NCBI GenBank assembly: GCA_026671195.1
Contig: JAPOHD010000007.1
Span: forward strand, 282,665 to 346,664
Reading direction: 5' to 3'
DNA length: 64,000 nucleotides
Source of the DNA: Draconibacterium aestuarii
GTDB taxonomy: Bacteria > Bacteroidota > Bacteroidia > Bacteroidales > Prolixibacteraceae
The position numbers and the translations under genes are program-made. This document shows, one piece after another, positions 46,730-55,524 of this stretch (position 1 is the stretch's first letter; each line of letters starts with the position of its first letter). A model generated the notes under the pieces. That model saw only the letters and a program-made list of their open reading frames with translations, ran no database searches and was not told the DNA's origin.

Positions 46730-47548
46730 TTAATTATTTCCCAAAATTAACGGAAGACCGTCTTTACCGCTACCAATTACAATTACCTTGGTATTTGGCG
46801 ATTCTGCCAATGCTGTTGTGGCTTCAATACCCCGTTGTTTTAAAATCTGCTCAGTTAAACTGGCATTAATAATTCGGTTGTATGCAGCTATACCATCTGC
46901 TTCAATTCTTCTACGTTCTGCTTCCGATGTTTCTTTGGTTAGCCTATATTCGTAGGCTAATGATTCCTGTTCTTGTTTCAATTTGCTTTCAATAGCAGTC
47001 TTAATTTGCTCGGGTAAATTAATCGAACGAATAAGCAATGCTTTCATTTGAATATAGTTTTCGCCTAAAACAGCTTTTGTTTCATCAATAATGGCTTGTT
47101 CTACTTCCGCTCTTTTTGTCGAATAAATTTCCTCAGCAGTATAACGCCCAGATACCTGGCGAACCGTTGAACGTACTTCAGGAATTACCAAAACATTAAT
47201 ATAATTCACTCCGAATTGTTCGTACAGATAACCAATTTCATTAAAAATTGGGTTGAAACGAACGGTAATATCGACGCTTATCGACAGACCACTTTTATCC
47301 AGTACATCCATGGGTTCGTCGCGTTGTTGCTCACGCACACCATAAACGTACATTTTATTCCAGGGAGCAATTACATGAAATCCTTCCCCATAAATATTTT
47401 CTTTATCCAAACCCGAAGTATAAGGTTTAAAAATTACTCCACGTTCACCCGCATCGAGAATCAGAAACATACGGCCGCCAAACAGTAACAAAACAATTAG
47501 TCCGACAACGGCAACAACAATGTAGGTTGATTTAAAATTGAATTTCAT
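46730..47548 (-). CDS. SPFH-domain membrane protein (prohibitin/HflC-like)
   Basis: A 272-residue protein with one N-terminal membrane helix (residues ~9-31) followed by an SPFH domain (~35-205: GERGVIFKPYTSGL, FHVIAPWNKMYVYGVREQQ, LSISVDITVRFNP) and a charged coiled coil (LKQEQESLAYEYRLTKETSE). The ending NASLTEQILKQRGIEAT is common in prohibitin-like members. These proteins assemble rings that organise membrane proteases or lipids. Monocistronic and divergent from the gene at 47692. Confidence 0.9.
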   Translation of the reverse strand: MKFNFKSTYIVVAVVGLIVLLLFGGRMFLILDAGERGVIFKPYTSGLDKENIYGEGFHVIAPWNKMYVYGVREQQRDEPMDVLDKSGLSISVDITVRFNPIFNEIGYLYEQFGVNYINVLVIPEVRSTVRQVSGRYTAEEIYSTKRAEVEQAIIDETKAVLGENYIQMKALLIRSINLPEQIKTAIESKLKQEQESLAYEYRLTKETSEAERRRIEADGIAAYNRIINASLTEQILKQRGIEATTALAESPNTKVIVIGSGKDGLPLILGNN

Positions 47549-47691
47549 ATCCTTTATTTTTAATATTTACGCAAATGTACAAAGTTTAGCGGCTTCGGTA
47601 TAATTAAATTATGTTTTATTTGATTTTACAGAATTTACTTCCAGCGGTCATCCTTATTCTGTTATATTTGATATCACAAAATAATTTAATC

Positions 47692-48813
47692 ATGAAAAGA
47701 ACACTTTTACTATTTTTTTCCTTACTAATTATTTTTACTGCCTACTCGCAGGATTTTTTTAATACCGATTTTAGCAAACATAAAAAATACGTAATACTGT
47801 GCAATCCCACTGTTAGAAATATACAAACCATGCAGTTTTTAACCCATGCCAATTTGCTTCAGGTAAAAAAGAACAAGGTTAAATTTGTAGGCGTATATTT
47901 CAAGGATCAGAAATACGATTTTGCTAAAACGAAAAAATACATCGAAGAAAATCAGCTGGATAACTTTTTTCTGCACGAAATAGAAGGTGATTTAAACGAA
48001 AATAACCTGTTTGAAACCAATGATATTTCAGACGATCTAAAAATGGTTTTTGACAATTCTATCGGTGTTTTCTTTTTTGGTGGCCCTGATATTCCACCGG
48101 GTGTTTATGGCGAAGAGAATACGCACTCAGTAGTTACCAACCCGGAAAGACATTATTACGAAACCACGTTTCTGTATCATTTGCTGGGCGGTTACCAGGA
48201 TGAAAACTTTGTACCTTTTCTTGCCGAACGCCCCGACTATCTGGTTACCGGATTTTGCCTGGGCATGCAAACCATGAATGTGGCAACTGGTGGAACGCTG
48301 ACACAAGATATTCCGGCAGAGCTTTTTGGTGCCGAAACACCCGAGGCTACTGTAAAAATAGGTCGGTTGAATATGCACCGCAACTATTGGCAGGAAATTG
48401 TGGACGATTCGCTTTTAATGGGTATAAACCTGCACACCATAAAATTTACCGATCATCCTTTTTTTGGCAACCGCGTCAAGGTAAAAAAACGATTGGAGCC
48501 CCGAATTTACAGCAGCCACCACCAGGCCGCCGATAAACTGGGCAAAGATTTGGAAGTTACCTGTGTATCGCCCGACGGTAAAATTGTAGAAGGTATTGCA
48601 CACAGTAAATACAAAAATGTGTTTGCTGTTCAGTTTCACCCCGAAGTGCAGGCCTTGTATTCCAATATATATGTTCGAAAATTTCACCCCGACGATGCCC
48701 CCAAAAGCTATTCTGAAATAATCGGAAAACAGAGCATTCGCTTTCACGAAAAGTATTGGTTATATATTTCGGAGTCCTTGAAAAAAGTAAAGAAATCAAA
48801 ACATAAAAATTAA
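47692..48813 (+). CDS. Exported class I glutamine amidotransferase-like (C26-type) protein
   Basis: A 373-residue protein from the ATG at 47692, which gives a signal peptide (TLLLFFSLLIIFTAYSQ); an in-frame start at 47611 is less likely. The C26/PuuD-like core shows the nucleophile Cys in VTGFCLGMQTMNVATGG and the catalytic His-Glu in AVQFHPEVQ. SSHHQAADKLG is another family motif. Cytoplasmic relatives hydrolyse gamma-glutamyl bonds. An exported form suggests action on periplasmic gamma-glutamyl peptides, possibly from murein. That substrate is inference. Confidence 0.85.
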   Translation: MKRTLLLFFSLLIIFTAYSQDFFNTDFSKHKKYVILCNPTVRNIQTMQFLTHANLLQVKKNKVKFVGVYFKDQKYDFAKTKKYIEENQLDNFFLHEIEGDLNENNLFETNDISDDLKMVFDNSIGVFFFGGPDIPPGVYGEENTHSVVTNPERHYYETTFLYHLLGGYQDENFVPFLAERPDYLVTGFCLGMQTMNVATGGTLTQDIPAELFGAETPEATVKIGRLNMHRNYWQEIVDDSLLMGINLHTIKFTDHPFFGNRVKVKKRLEPRIYSSHHQAADKLGKDLEVTCVSPDGKIVEGIAHSKYKNVFAVQFHPEVQALYSNIYVRKFHPDDAPKSYSEIIGKQSIRFHEKYWLYISESLKKVKKSKHKN

Positions 48814-48906
48814 GCTTTTAACGCACTTTTACGAAACACCAGATACATACGAAAAACTTCCAACAAGTTTACTACTTTTGCGCCCTGAAATTAAAGGTAG
48901 AAGAAA

Positions 48907-50481
48907 ATGGCATTTCTGGAAGAAATACAACGCAGACGAACATTTGGAATTGTAAGTCACCCCGATGCGGGAAAAACTACATTAACCGAAAAATTACTTT
49001 TATTTGGTGGTGCTATTCGTGTGGCAGGTGCGGTAAAAAGTAATAAAATTAAAAAAGGTGCTACTTCCGACTTTATGGAAATTGAGCGCCAGCGTGGTAT
49101 TTCGGTAGCCACATCGGTAATGGGATTCGAATACAATGGGTACAAGGTAAATATTCTCGACACACCCGGCCACCAGGATTTCCAGGAAGATACTTTCAGA
49201 ACTTTAACTGCTGTTGACAGTGTAATTATTGTAATTGACGCTGCAAAAGGAGTTGAGCCGCAAACCGAAAAACTAATGGCTGTTTGCCGTATGCGAAAAA
49301 CGCCGGTAATTGTTTTTGTAAATAAAATGGACCGCCCTGCACAAGACCCGTTCACTTTAATGGACGAAGTGGAAGAGCAACTGAAAATTAAAGTCCGCCC
49401 TTTAAGTTGGCCAATCAATAACGGCCCCGATTTTAAAGGGGTGTACAATATATTCAACAAAAGCCTGAAATTGTTTAAACCCGATATTCAGGGAATTGAA
49501 GAACGCATTAAGTTTGAAGATGTTTCTGATCCGCGTTTGAAAGATTACATTGGCGACGATGCCGATACGCTGCGTGAAGAACTTGAACTGGTAGATGGCG
49601 TATATCCGGAATACGAAAACGAACAGTATTTGGCAGGAAATCTGGCCCCTGTATTTTTTGGATCGGCCTTGTATAACTTTGGTGTGCAGGAACTGCTCGA
49701 TGCATTTGTAAAAATTGCTCCTTCGCCACGCCCTAGTTTTACAGAGGAGCGTGAAGTTAAACCCGAAGAAAAGGGATTTTCTGGTTTTGTGTTTAAAATT
49801 CACGCCAACATCGACCCGAACCACCGCAGCCGAATTGCTTTTGTGAAAATATGTTCCGGCGTTTTTGAACGCAATAAAATGTACAAAAACATTCGCCTTG
49901 GTAAATCCTTCCGGATTTCGAGCCCCACAGCCTTTATGGCTTCGCAAAAAGAAATTGTGGAATTTGCATATCCGGGCGATATTATTGGTGTGCCCGATAC
50001 CGGCAACTTTATTATCGGAGATACGCTAACCGATGGTGAAGAAATTCATTTTAAAGGTTTACCTAGCTTTTCGCCCGAAATGTTCCGTTTTGTTGAAAAT
50101 GCCGACCCAATGAAATCGAAACAACTGGGGAAAGGTGTTGACCAGTTAATGGACGAAGGTGTGGCCCAGCTTTTTACCAGCTCGTTTAACGGCCGTAAAA
50201 TTATTGGAACCGTGGGACAACTGCAGTTTGAAGTAATTCAGTACCGTTTGGAACATGAATACGGAGCAAAATGTAGGTTCGAACCCTTGTCGATGCACAA
50301 AGCCTGTTGGATTGAATGCAACAACGAAAAAGTTTTGACTGAATTTAAAAAACGCAAACACCAAAAAATGGCTAAAGACAAGCTGGGGCGTGATGTATTT
50401 ATGGCCGATTCGTCGTTTATTTTGCGAATGACACAAGACGAGTTCAAAGATATCAAATTCCATTTTACTTCAGAGTTTTAA
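48907..50481 (+). CDS. prfC: Peptide chain release factor 3 (RF3 GTPase)
   Basis: A 524-residue translational GTPase, close to the E. coli length of 529. G1 is [15 protein letters not shown], the switch region has [14 protein letters not shown]3 is [12 protein letters not shown] and G4 is VNKMD. Domains 2 and 3 follow, with [10 protein letters not shown] and [18 protein letters not shown] typical of RF3. It recycles RF1 and RF2 from the ribosome. TACTTTTG at 48873-48880 fits a -7 box, with no clear -33 element. Confidence 0.97.
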   Translation: MAFLEEIQRRRTFGIVSHPDAGKTTLTEKLLLFGGAIRVAGAVKSNKIKKGATSDFMEIERQRGISVATSVMGFEYNGYKVNILDTPGHQDFQEDTFRTLTAVDSVIIVIDAAKGVEPQTEKLMAVCRMRKTPVIVFVNKMDRPAQDPFTLMDEVEEQLKIKVRPLSWPINNGPDFKGVYNIFNKSLKLFKPDIQGIEERIKFEDVSDPRLKDYIGDDADTLREELELVDGVYPEYENEQYLAGNLAPVFFGSALYNFGVQELLDAFVKIAPSPRPSFTEEREVKPEEKGFSGFVFKIHANIDPNHRSRIAFVKICSGVFERNKMYKNIRLGKSFRISSPTAFMASQKEIVEFAYPGDIIGVPDTGNFIIGDTLTDGEEIHFKGLPSFSPEMFRFVENADPMKSKQLGKGVDQLMDEGVAQLFTSSFNGRKIIGTVGQLQFEVIQYRLEHEYGAKCRFEPLSMHKACWIECNNEKVLTEFKKRKHQKMAKDKLGRDVFMADSSFILRMTQDEFKDIKFHFTSEF

Positions 50482-50502
50482 TGAAAGGAGGCAGAAGCAC
50501 AA

Positions 50503-50514
50503 AGCTGGAAGCCA
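50503..50514. repeat. AGCTGGAAGCCA short intergenic repeat
   Basis: One base different from AGCTAGAAGCCA at 33211-33222, and likewise placed between two genes on the plus strand. The preceding bases GGCAGAAGC look like a decayed further unit. Confidence 0.35.
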
Positions 50515-50564
50515 GAAATATGGTAACTTTAAATCTGAAAAACTGATCTTTAACGATATCGAAT

Positions 50565-51128
50565 ATGGATACCTCTTTTTACGATAGTAATCTTTTTACT
50601 TACGGTCTTTTGCCTGGACTGATATTTTTTTCGAGGGTATTAGACGTTTCTTTTGGCACCATCCGTATTGTAATGGTTTCAAAAGGGCATAAAGTATGGG
50701 CTCCGGTGCTTGGCTTTTTTGAAGTCCTGATTTGGTTGCTGGCCATTTCAAGGATATTTCAGAACCTGGATAACTGGACCTGTTACATTGCTTATGCTGC
50801 AGGATTTGCCAGTGGAAACTATGTTGGATTACTTATTGAAGAAAAACTGGCTGTTGGCATCGTAAAAGTGCAGATTATTACCCGAAAAAGCGCCCGACAG
50901 CTCATACAAAACCTTACCGATGCGGGCTACGGAATTACCCACCACGAAGCCCAGGGAAGCAGCGAAACCGTAAGCATTATTTACTCCATTATCAACCGCA
51001 AGCAAATTAAAAAAGTGCAGGATATTGTAACCAAAACCAATCCACTTGCTTTTTATTCGGTAGAAGATGTAAAATCGGTGAACAAAGGAATCTTCCCCGG
51101 CAAAACGGTATGGCGAAAAGGAAAGTAA
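50565..51128 (+). CDS. DUF2179/UPF0316-family membrane protein
   Basis: A 187-residue protein with three hydrophobic segments (residues ~14-32, 44-62, 70-90) and a C-terminal cytoplasmic DUF2179-type domain (VQIITRKSARQLIQNLTDAG, later SIINRKQIKKVQDIV). FFSRVLDVSFGTIRIVMVSK is the family N-terminal signature. Related C-terminal domains occur in YitT-type proteins. Function is unknown; it lies 83 bp after prfC and may be read through from it. Confidence 0.9.
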   Translation: MDTSFYDSNLFTYGLLPGLIFFSRVLDVSFGTIRIVMVSKGHKVWAPVLGFFEVLIWLLAISRIFQNLDNWTCYIAYAAGFASGNYVGLLIEEKLAVGIVKVQIITRKSARQLIQNLTDAGYGITHHEAQGSSETVSIIYSIINRKQIKKVQDIVTKTNPLAFYSVEDVKSVNKGIFPGKTVWRKGK

Positions 51129-51309
51129 AAAGATTGTTACAGTTTACCAGCTCGTTTACCAGGTGGCTTTATTCTGCTTTTCCATCCTTCGGATCTTTCG
51201 TATCGGATTAAAAAATTTGAATTGAATATCGTTTCAATTTTACATCAAACCACAACCCGTCCTTCTATTCTATCCAAAACAAAGTAAATGCAGGAAAGTG
51301 CAGAACGGA

Positions 51310-51594
51310 TTAACCGATTACAGCGAGATTTGCATTTATAACTCCATGAACAGCAACCCACTGATCCTCTTTGCGAGAAAAGTAGATTTTCAAATCGATG
51401 CCGTTAACAGACTGTATACAATCATAAACACTAAAAAGATATTCAACATCCTTTTCCAATTTATACGGAACTCCCGATTCCCAAAATGGCTGTCCATCGA
51501 TAATTACATTGAGGCAGTTATTTACACGCTCAAACCGAAATACTTTGCCGTCATCGTCTCTGAATTTTTTCTGAAAAATGTCATTAGCGTCCAT
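51310..51594 (-). CDS. Small hypothetical protein
   Basis: A 94-residue protein read on the minus strand: MDANDIFQKKFRDDDGKVFR at the start, then beta-like stretches (FERVNNCLNVIIDGQPFW, EYLFSVYDCIQSVNG, DLKIYFSRKEDQWVAVHG). A longer plus-strand frame overlaps it but has non-protein-like composition. The folded, mixed-polarity sequence and the short start context favour this strand. No family is recognised; no signal peptide or membrane segment is seen. Confidence 0.6.
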   Translation of the reverse strand: MDANDIFQKKFRDDDGKVFRFERVNNCLNVIIDGQPFWESGVPYKLEKDVEYLFSVYDCIQSVNGIDLKIYFSRKEDQWVAVHGVINANLAVIG

Positions 51595-51770
51595 ACTAAT
51601 CTAATTTTTGGTATTCAAAAATATAAATTTAAAACTGATTACAAAAGAAATAGTGTTTTACATAAGACTACAGCTTTATGTCAATCTGAAATTTTAAATT
51701 CAGGCCATTTGTTTAATCCGGATGATGAATTAAGGAGTTATTATGAGCGTTGAAAATACAATAAAACAAG

Positions 51771-51882
51771 CACTTGCTGAGACGAGGCATAGCACCGTTC
51801 TGGTGAGTTGAAGCAAGTGAATGAAACGACTTGTTTTGAAGTAGTTTCAATGCGCAATAGACTTTTTAATGCATATTGCGGG
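51771..51882. repeat. Palindromic TGAATGAAAC-type dispersed repeat (copy 2)
   Basis: The 437-bp gap between the small hypothetical gene and the NMO-like gene has no credible gene. This element has nested inverted repeats: ACTTGCT (51772-51778) with AGCAAGT (51812-51818), CACC with GGTG near 51793-51805, and TGAAACGACTT (51822-51832) with AAGTAGTTTCA (51839-51849). Its right half matches 46512-46590. Confidence 0.5.
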
Positions 51883-51978
51883 TTGAATTTATTGAATTTT
51901 TGAAAGTCATTAATATTCGGGTTCACATCTTAACATAAACTATTTTGGCGCAGAAATTTTCAGTTAGTATTGTCACAA

Positions 51979-52012
51979 AAAAGCGGGCTCCAAATCAATG
52001 AAGCCCGCTTTT
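51979..52012 (-). terminator. Terminator of the NMO-like gene
   Basis: Perfect 11-bp stem AAAAGCGGGCT (51979-51989) with AGCCCGCTTTT (52002-52012) and a 12-base loop, starting 19 bp after the minus-strand stop. The A-rich 5' flank gives a U tract on the minus strand. Confidence 0.9.
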
Positions 52013-52031
52013 ATATTCTAGTAAATCTATT

Positions 52032-53798
52032 TTACAATTCAATATCCAACACCGGGTATTTTTTAAGCAATCTGTCCAGTTCTTCCACCACCTCTTTTTT
52101 CTTTTCGGTAAAAAGTTCACGGTAGTAGTCTATTCCGTCAAACAGGTTTTTCTTAAATTTTGTCAGGTTTCGTTTCTCCTTCACATCCTCTACATTTTTT
52201 TGAAACTCCTCCATTTGTTTCTTAAAAACATCGAGGTACATGCTTAGTTCTTTAATAAACATATTAGGGCGGTAACCTTTATCGAGCAGGTTGGTACGCC
52301 CGTAAATATGGTCGACCATCTCTTTCAAGGTCGAAATTTTTGAAAAATAAGCCAGGTTTGGCCCCGGACAAACAGTTACCTTTTCGGCCGGTTTCATTTC
52401 CATTCCTTTCGAAAGCATGGTTGAAACACTTAAGCCTACACACAAACATTCGGGCTCAATAATTTTATCGTAAACCTTTTTGTATTCGGCCTCCGGTAAA
52501 TTCATTTCATCCAGTTCTTTTAACTTTTGTGCCTGGTATTGGCGCGAAGAGGTACAAATTGGTTGTTCGGTATATTCGGTATTGTAACGTAAAAACCCCT
52601 TGGAACAAGGTGTACCGGCTTTCCCTTCTTTTGCCAGTTGTAAGCGTCGTAAACTCATCGACGCCCCTTTAATACTGTTAAACGGTACTCCCAAAGGCGA
52701 CAGCCCACTGTAATAGTAATCGTCTTCTTTTCCCTTTGCCAGCAGGTTCATGGTTTCGGTGTCGATACTCACCACTTCGGGCACCAACATAAAAGGCGAT
52801 CCCCACCCCACACTGTCCATGTTGTACTCATAAATCAGAAAATTATGCTCTTCGCTGGTTCCTACCCCACCCTGGGCGGTTACAATCAGCCCGGGTTCTT
52901 CCGCAGGTTGTGCCATTTCTTTTTTTGTCAGAGCCGATTTGTAGGCTTCAATACAAGTGTCGAAAAGTTTCTTGCGGTTTTGTTTGAATTCTTCCAAAAT
53001 GGGGCCAAACAAAATACCATTGGTAGGAAAAGCATGACCACCACAATTCACACCCGATTCAATGCGGTATTCTGATACCCACAAACCTTTTGCGGCAAAC
53101 ATTTTTCCCTGTATAAAAGCCGAACGGAAATCGCTCACTTTCAAAATAATTTTCTTTTTGATTTTACCTTTTACATCAGGGAAAAAATCCTTGAAATTTT
53201 CGATGTAGCTGTACAAACGCGGGCTCATTCCAGCCGAAAGTACCAGCGACGAATTCAGATTACTGTTGGCGTATCCGCGTAAAGCAGCATGTGCATCGTT
53301 GTGTTCAATGGGCAGCTGCTCACCGTCTTTGTAATGCGCCTGATCCAGTTTTGTCATAATGTTTACATCGATAGACCCCGGATGGAGTTTTTCCTGTACC
53401 CATTTCGACAAGTCTTCTGCAGTACTGCGCTTTTTTTCAGCGAATTTTTGTTTTAACGTTGAAGTATCGGGAAGCATATCAAAATACTTTTCCAATTCTC
53501 CCGTAGTTTTCGACGCAGCATTTTTCAGCTCATCCACTTTCTTATTTACAATCTCTTCAACAAGGTTCAGGTACGAAGATATTCGTTTGGCCCTAAAATC
53601 ATCCACCTTTTTTGATATGGCTTTAAACGGCAGATCGAACTTTTTGCAATAGAATTCGCGCATAATTTCAATTGTACCATCGTCAACCAACGAAATAACC
53701 GAAGAAATTCCGAAAGGTGCCACATTAATCGGAGTGTCAATAGAATATCCTACCCCCATAACCGGGATATGAAAAGAGTGTCCTTCAAATAATTTCAT
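52032..53798 (-). CDS. Divergent NMO/FMN-type TIM-barrel protein with cysteine-rich C-terminal region
   Basis: A 588-residue protein that I do not recognise as a named family. Three stretches follow the order of nitronate monooxygenase/enoyl-reductase FMN barrels: TPINVAPFGISSVISLV (residues 22-38), SGVNCGGHAF (248-257, like the GxEAGGH loop), and LIVTAQGGVGT (304-314) followed by DSVGWGSPFMLVPE (328-341). A helical insertion lies at about 60-160 and a coiled-coil tail at about 500-588. C398, C415, C451, C453 and C477 cluster after the barrel (GTPCSKGF, PICTSS, PECLCVGL, VCPGPN) and could bind a metal or Fe-S centre. It is monocistronic with no signal peptide. The flavin role is inference. 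Confidence 0.7.
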   Translation of the reverse strand: MKLFEGHSFHIPVMGVGYSIDTPINVAPFGISSVISLVDDGTIEIMREFYCKKFDLPFKAISKKVDDFRAKRISSYLNLVEEIVNKKVDELKNAASKTTGELEKYFDMLPDTSTLKQKFAEKKRSTAEDLSKWVQEKLHPGSIDVNIMTKLDQAHYKDGEQLPIEHNDAHAALRGYANSNLNSSLVLSAGMSPRLYSYIENFKDFFPDVKGKIKKKIILKVSDFRSAFIQGKMFAAKGLWVSEYRIESGVNCGGHAFPTNGILFGPILEEFKQNRKKLFDTCIEAYKSALTKKEMAQPAEEPGLIVTAQGGVGTSEEHNFLIYEYNMDSVGWGSPFMLVPEVVSIDTETMNLLAKGKEDDYYYSGLSPLGVPFNSIKGASMSLRRLQLAKEGKAGTPCSKGFLRYNTEYTEQPICTSSRQYQAQKLKELDEMNLPEAEYKKVYDKIIEPECLCVGLSVSTMLSKGMEMKPAEKVTVCPGPNLAYFSKISTLKEMVDHIYGRTNLLDKGYRPNMFIKELSMYLDVFKKQMEEFQKNVEDVKEKRNLTKFKKNLFDGIDYYRELFTEKKKEVVEELDRLLKKYPVLDIEL

Positions 53799-54030
53799 AA
53801 ATATCTTTTTATACCAGTTGATTTTAGTATACGTTTTTTTGATCCAACCGGTTTTTGTATCATCAACCTAAAATTAATGGAAGCCAAAGAAAACAAGATA
53901 TTTGGTATTATTCTGCAACTAATGGTGCAAGTATTCCAGATTCCCATTCTTTTATAAATTATTGGCAACCCGATTTAAAACTTTATACCTGAATAGTCGA
54001 ATGTTTGCAAAACGGAAATTATTTGGGATG
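53799..54030. other. Intergenic region upstream of the TetR promoter
   Basis: Most of the 323-bp gap between the divergent NMO-like and TetR genes. Apart from the operator-promoter at 54031-54112, I see only AT-rich sequence, with no reading frame or repeat that I can support. Confidence 0.5.
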
Positions 54031-54112
54031 GACCAACCGGTCATTTTCTATTCAAATTATTTGGAATTTTACCACTTGTATTTTACCTTTGACCAACCGT
54101 TCAGTCAAAAAA
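54031..54112 (+). promoter_or_regulatory. TetR-gene promoter with two GACCAACCG operator sites
   Basis: TTTG (54060-54063), a 20-base spacer and TACCTTTG (54084-54091) form a full Bacteroidota -33/-7 pair. GACCAACCGGTC (54031-54042) is palindromic (GACC/GGTC). GACCAACCGTTC (54091-54102) repeats it 60 bp downstream, and TTTGAC/GTCAAA (54088-54093 with 54104-54109) extends it into a longer palindrome overlapping the -7 box. This placement suits autorepression by the TetR protein encoded 10 bp further on. Confidence 0.75.
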
Positions 54113-54121
54113 ACTAAAATC

Positions 54122-54709
54122 ATGCCGAAAAGTCCGGAACAATACGACGATATCAGAAAACAGAAAAAGCAGTTGATTATGAACACTGCCCTTGAATTGT
54201 TTGCCGAAAACGGATATCATACCACATCCATCAGCCAGATAGCCTCAAAAGCAAAAATCTCAAAAGGACTCACCTACAACTATTTTAAAAGCAAAAGTGA
54301 AATTCTGAATGAATTAATGGAGCATGGGTTTAACGAAATATACGATAACCTGGATATCAACCACGATGGAATTCTAACCGAGGAAGAATTTATCTTTTTT
54401 ATTAAAGAAAACTTCAGGATTTTACGCGAAAATATGCACCACTGGAAACTGTTTTTTTCGCTCTTGCTACAACCGCAGGTTTCGGCAACATTTGCAGCAC
54501 AATACGAAGAAAAAGCCGGACCTATTTTTAATCTGTTTTTCGGTTTTATTAAATCGAGAGGCAGCAAAAATCCGGAAAGTGACCTCATGGCAATTTCTTC
54601 CATGCTTGAAGGTGCGTTTTTATATTGTGTTGCCGCCCCCGATGTATTTCCTATGGATAAACTGGAGGAAGCAGTAATTAATTCGTGTTTTAAAATTATA
54701 AGAGGATGA
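54122..54709 (+). CDS. TetR-family regulator containing a consensus EF-hand loop
   Basis: A 195-residue regulator from the ATG at 54122; a longer frame from 54005 would run through the promoter. The DNA-binding domain is residues ~15-62 (NTALELFAENGYHTTSISQI, then AKISKGLTYNYFKSKSEIL). Residues 78-89 (DINHDGILTEEE) match every position of the EF-hand calcium loop: D78, N80, D82, G83, L85, T86 and E89, flanked by helices on both sides. EF-hands are not usual in TetR proteins. The gene heads a cluster of envelope transport genes and probably represses itself and the cluster. The calcium role is inference. Confidence 0.9.
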   Translation: MPKSPEQYDDIRKQKKQLIMNTALELFAENGYHTTSISQIASKAKISKGLTYNYFKSKSEILNELMEHGFNEIYDNLDINHDGILTEEEFIFFIKENFRILRENMHHWKLFFSLLLQPQVSATFAAQYEEKAGPIFNLFFGFIKSRGSKNPESDLMAISSMLEGAFLYCVAAPDVFPMDKLEEAVINSCFKIIRG

Positions 54710-54760
54710 TAAGAGAGTTGGCAGTCACAGTCAACGGAAAACAAAATAAAACCAATAAAG

Positions 54761-55501
54761 ATGAAGAAACAAATTATAGTACTATTACTGCTTTTTGCAG
54801 CCGCGGTTAATGCACAGGATGCCAAAGAGATCATCAAAAAAATGGATGATAAATTACAGGGTGATTCCAATAAAAGTGAAATGAAAATGTCGATTGTCCG
54901 CCCAAAATATACGCGTACAATCGCATTTAAGAACTGGAGTTTGGGCCGCGATTATTTTCTTACTTACGTAACAGCCCCATCGAAAGACAAAGGCATGGTT
55001 TCGATGAAATACAAAAAAGAAATGTGGAGTTACACCCCGTCGATCAACCGAATGATAAAACTGCCGCCAAGTATGATGTCGCAGGGTTGGATGGGCTCTG
55101 ATTATACCAACGACGACCTGGTAAAACAGTCATCGATCGTTGAAGATTACACCCACACTCTTATTGGTGAAGAAACCGTCGACGGCAGACCTTGTTTCAA
55201 AATTCAAATGGTGCCAAATCCCGATGCCAATGTGGTTTGGGGCAAAATCCTCGCCTGGGTTCACAAAGAAAAATACATTAACCTAAAGGCAGAATATTAC
55301 GATGAAGAAGAATTTTTGGTTCGTACCGAACTTGGAAAAGAAGTTAAAACTTTTGATGGCAGAGAATTGCCATCCATCATTGAGATTATTCCAGCGGAAG
55401 AACCCGATAACAGAACCATCATTAGCATTGATTCTATTGAATTTGATGTGGATATAAAAGAGAGTTTCTTTTCACAACAAAATATGAAACGTGTCAGATA
55501 A
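54761..55501 (+). CDS. LolA-like outer-membrane lipoprotein-sorting protein (TP0789-type)
   Basis: A 246-residue protein with a signal peptide (VLLLLFAAAVNAQ). It has the LolA-like half-barrel of the outer membrane lipoprotein-sorting group: IIKKMDDKLQGDSNKSEMKM, then RDYFLTYVTAPSKDKGMVSM, MWSYTPSINRMIKLPPSMM and WMGSDYTNDDLV. These proteins occur next to transporters and are thought to carry hydrophobic cargo across the periplasm. Here it stands between the TetR gene and two permease genes. Whether the cargo is lipoprotein or lipid is not shown. Confidence 0.88.
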   Translation: MKKQIIVLLLLFAAAVNAQDAKEIIKKMDDKLQGDSNKSEMKMSIVRPKYTRTIAFKNWSLGRDYFLTYVTAPSKDKGMVSMKYKKEMWSYTPSINRMIKLPPSMMSQGWMGSDYTNDDLVKQSSIVEDYTHTLIGEETVDGRPCFKIQMVPNPDANVVWGKILAWVHKEKYINLKAEYYDEEEFLVRTELGKEVKTFDGRELPSIIEIIPAEEPDNRTIISIDSIEFDVDIKESFFSQQNMKRVR

Positions 55502-55524
55502 TTTAGACTATAAAATTTAAACGA

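Noticed and set aside
51298..51753. A 151-codon plus-strand frame
   Set aside because: It overlaps a better minus-strand gene, has low-complexity composition and no recognisable domain.
54005..54121. Longer N-terminus for the TetR protein
   Set aside because: It covers the -33/-7 promoter and both operators and has no helix-turn-helix-related sequence.
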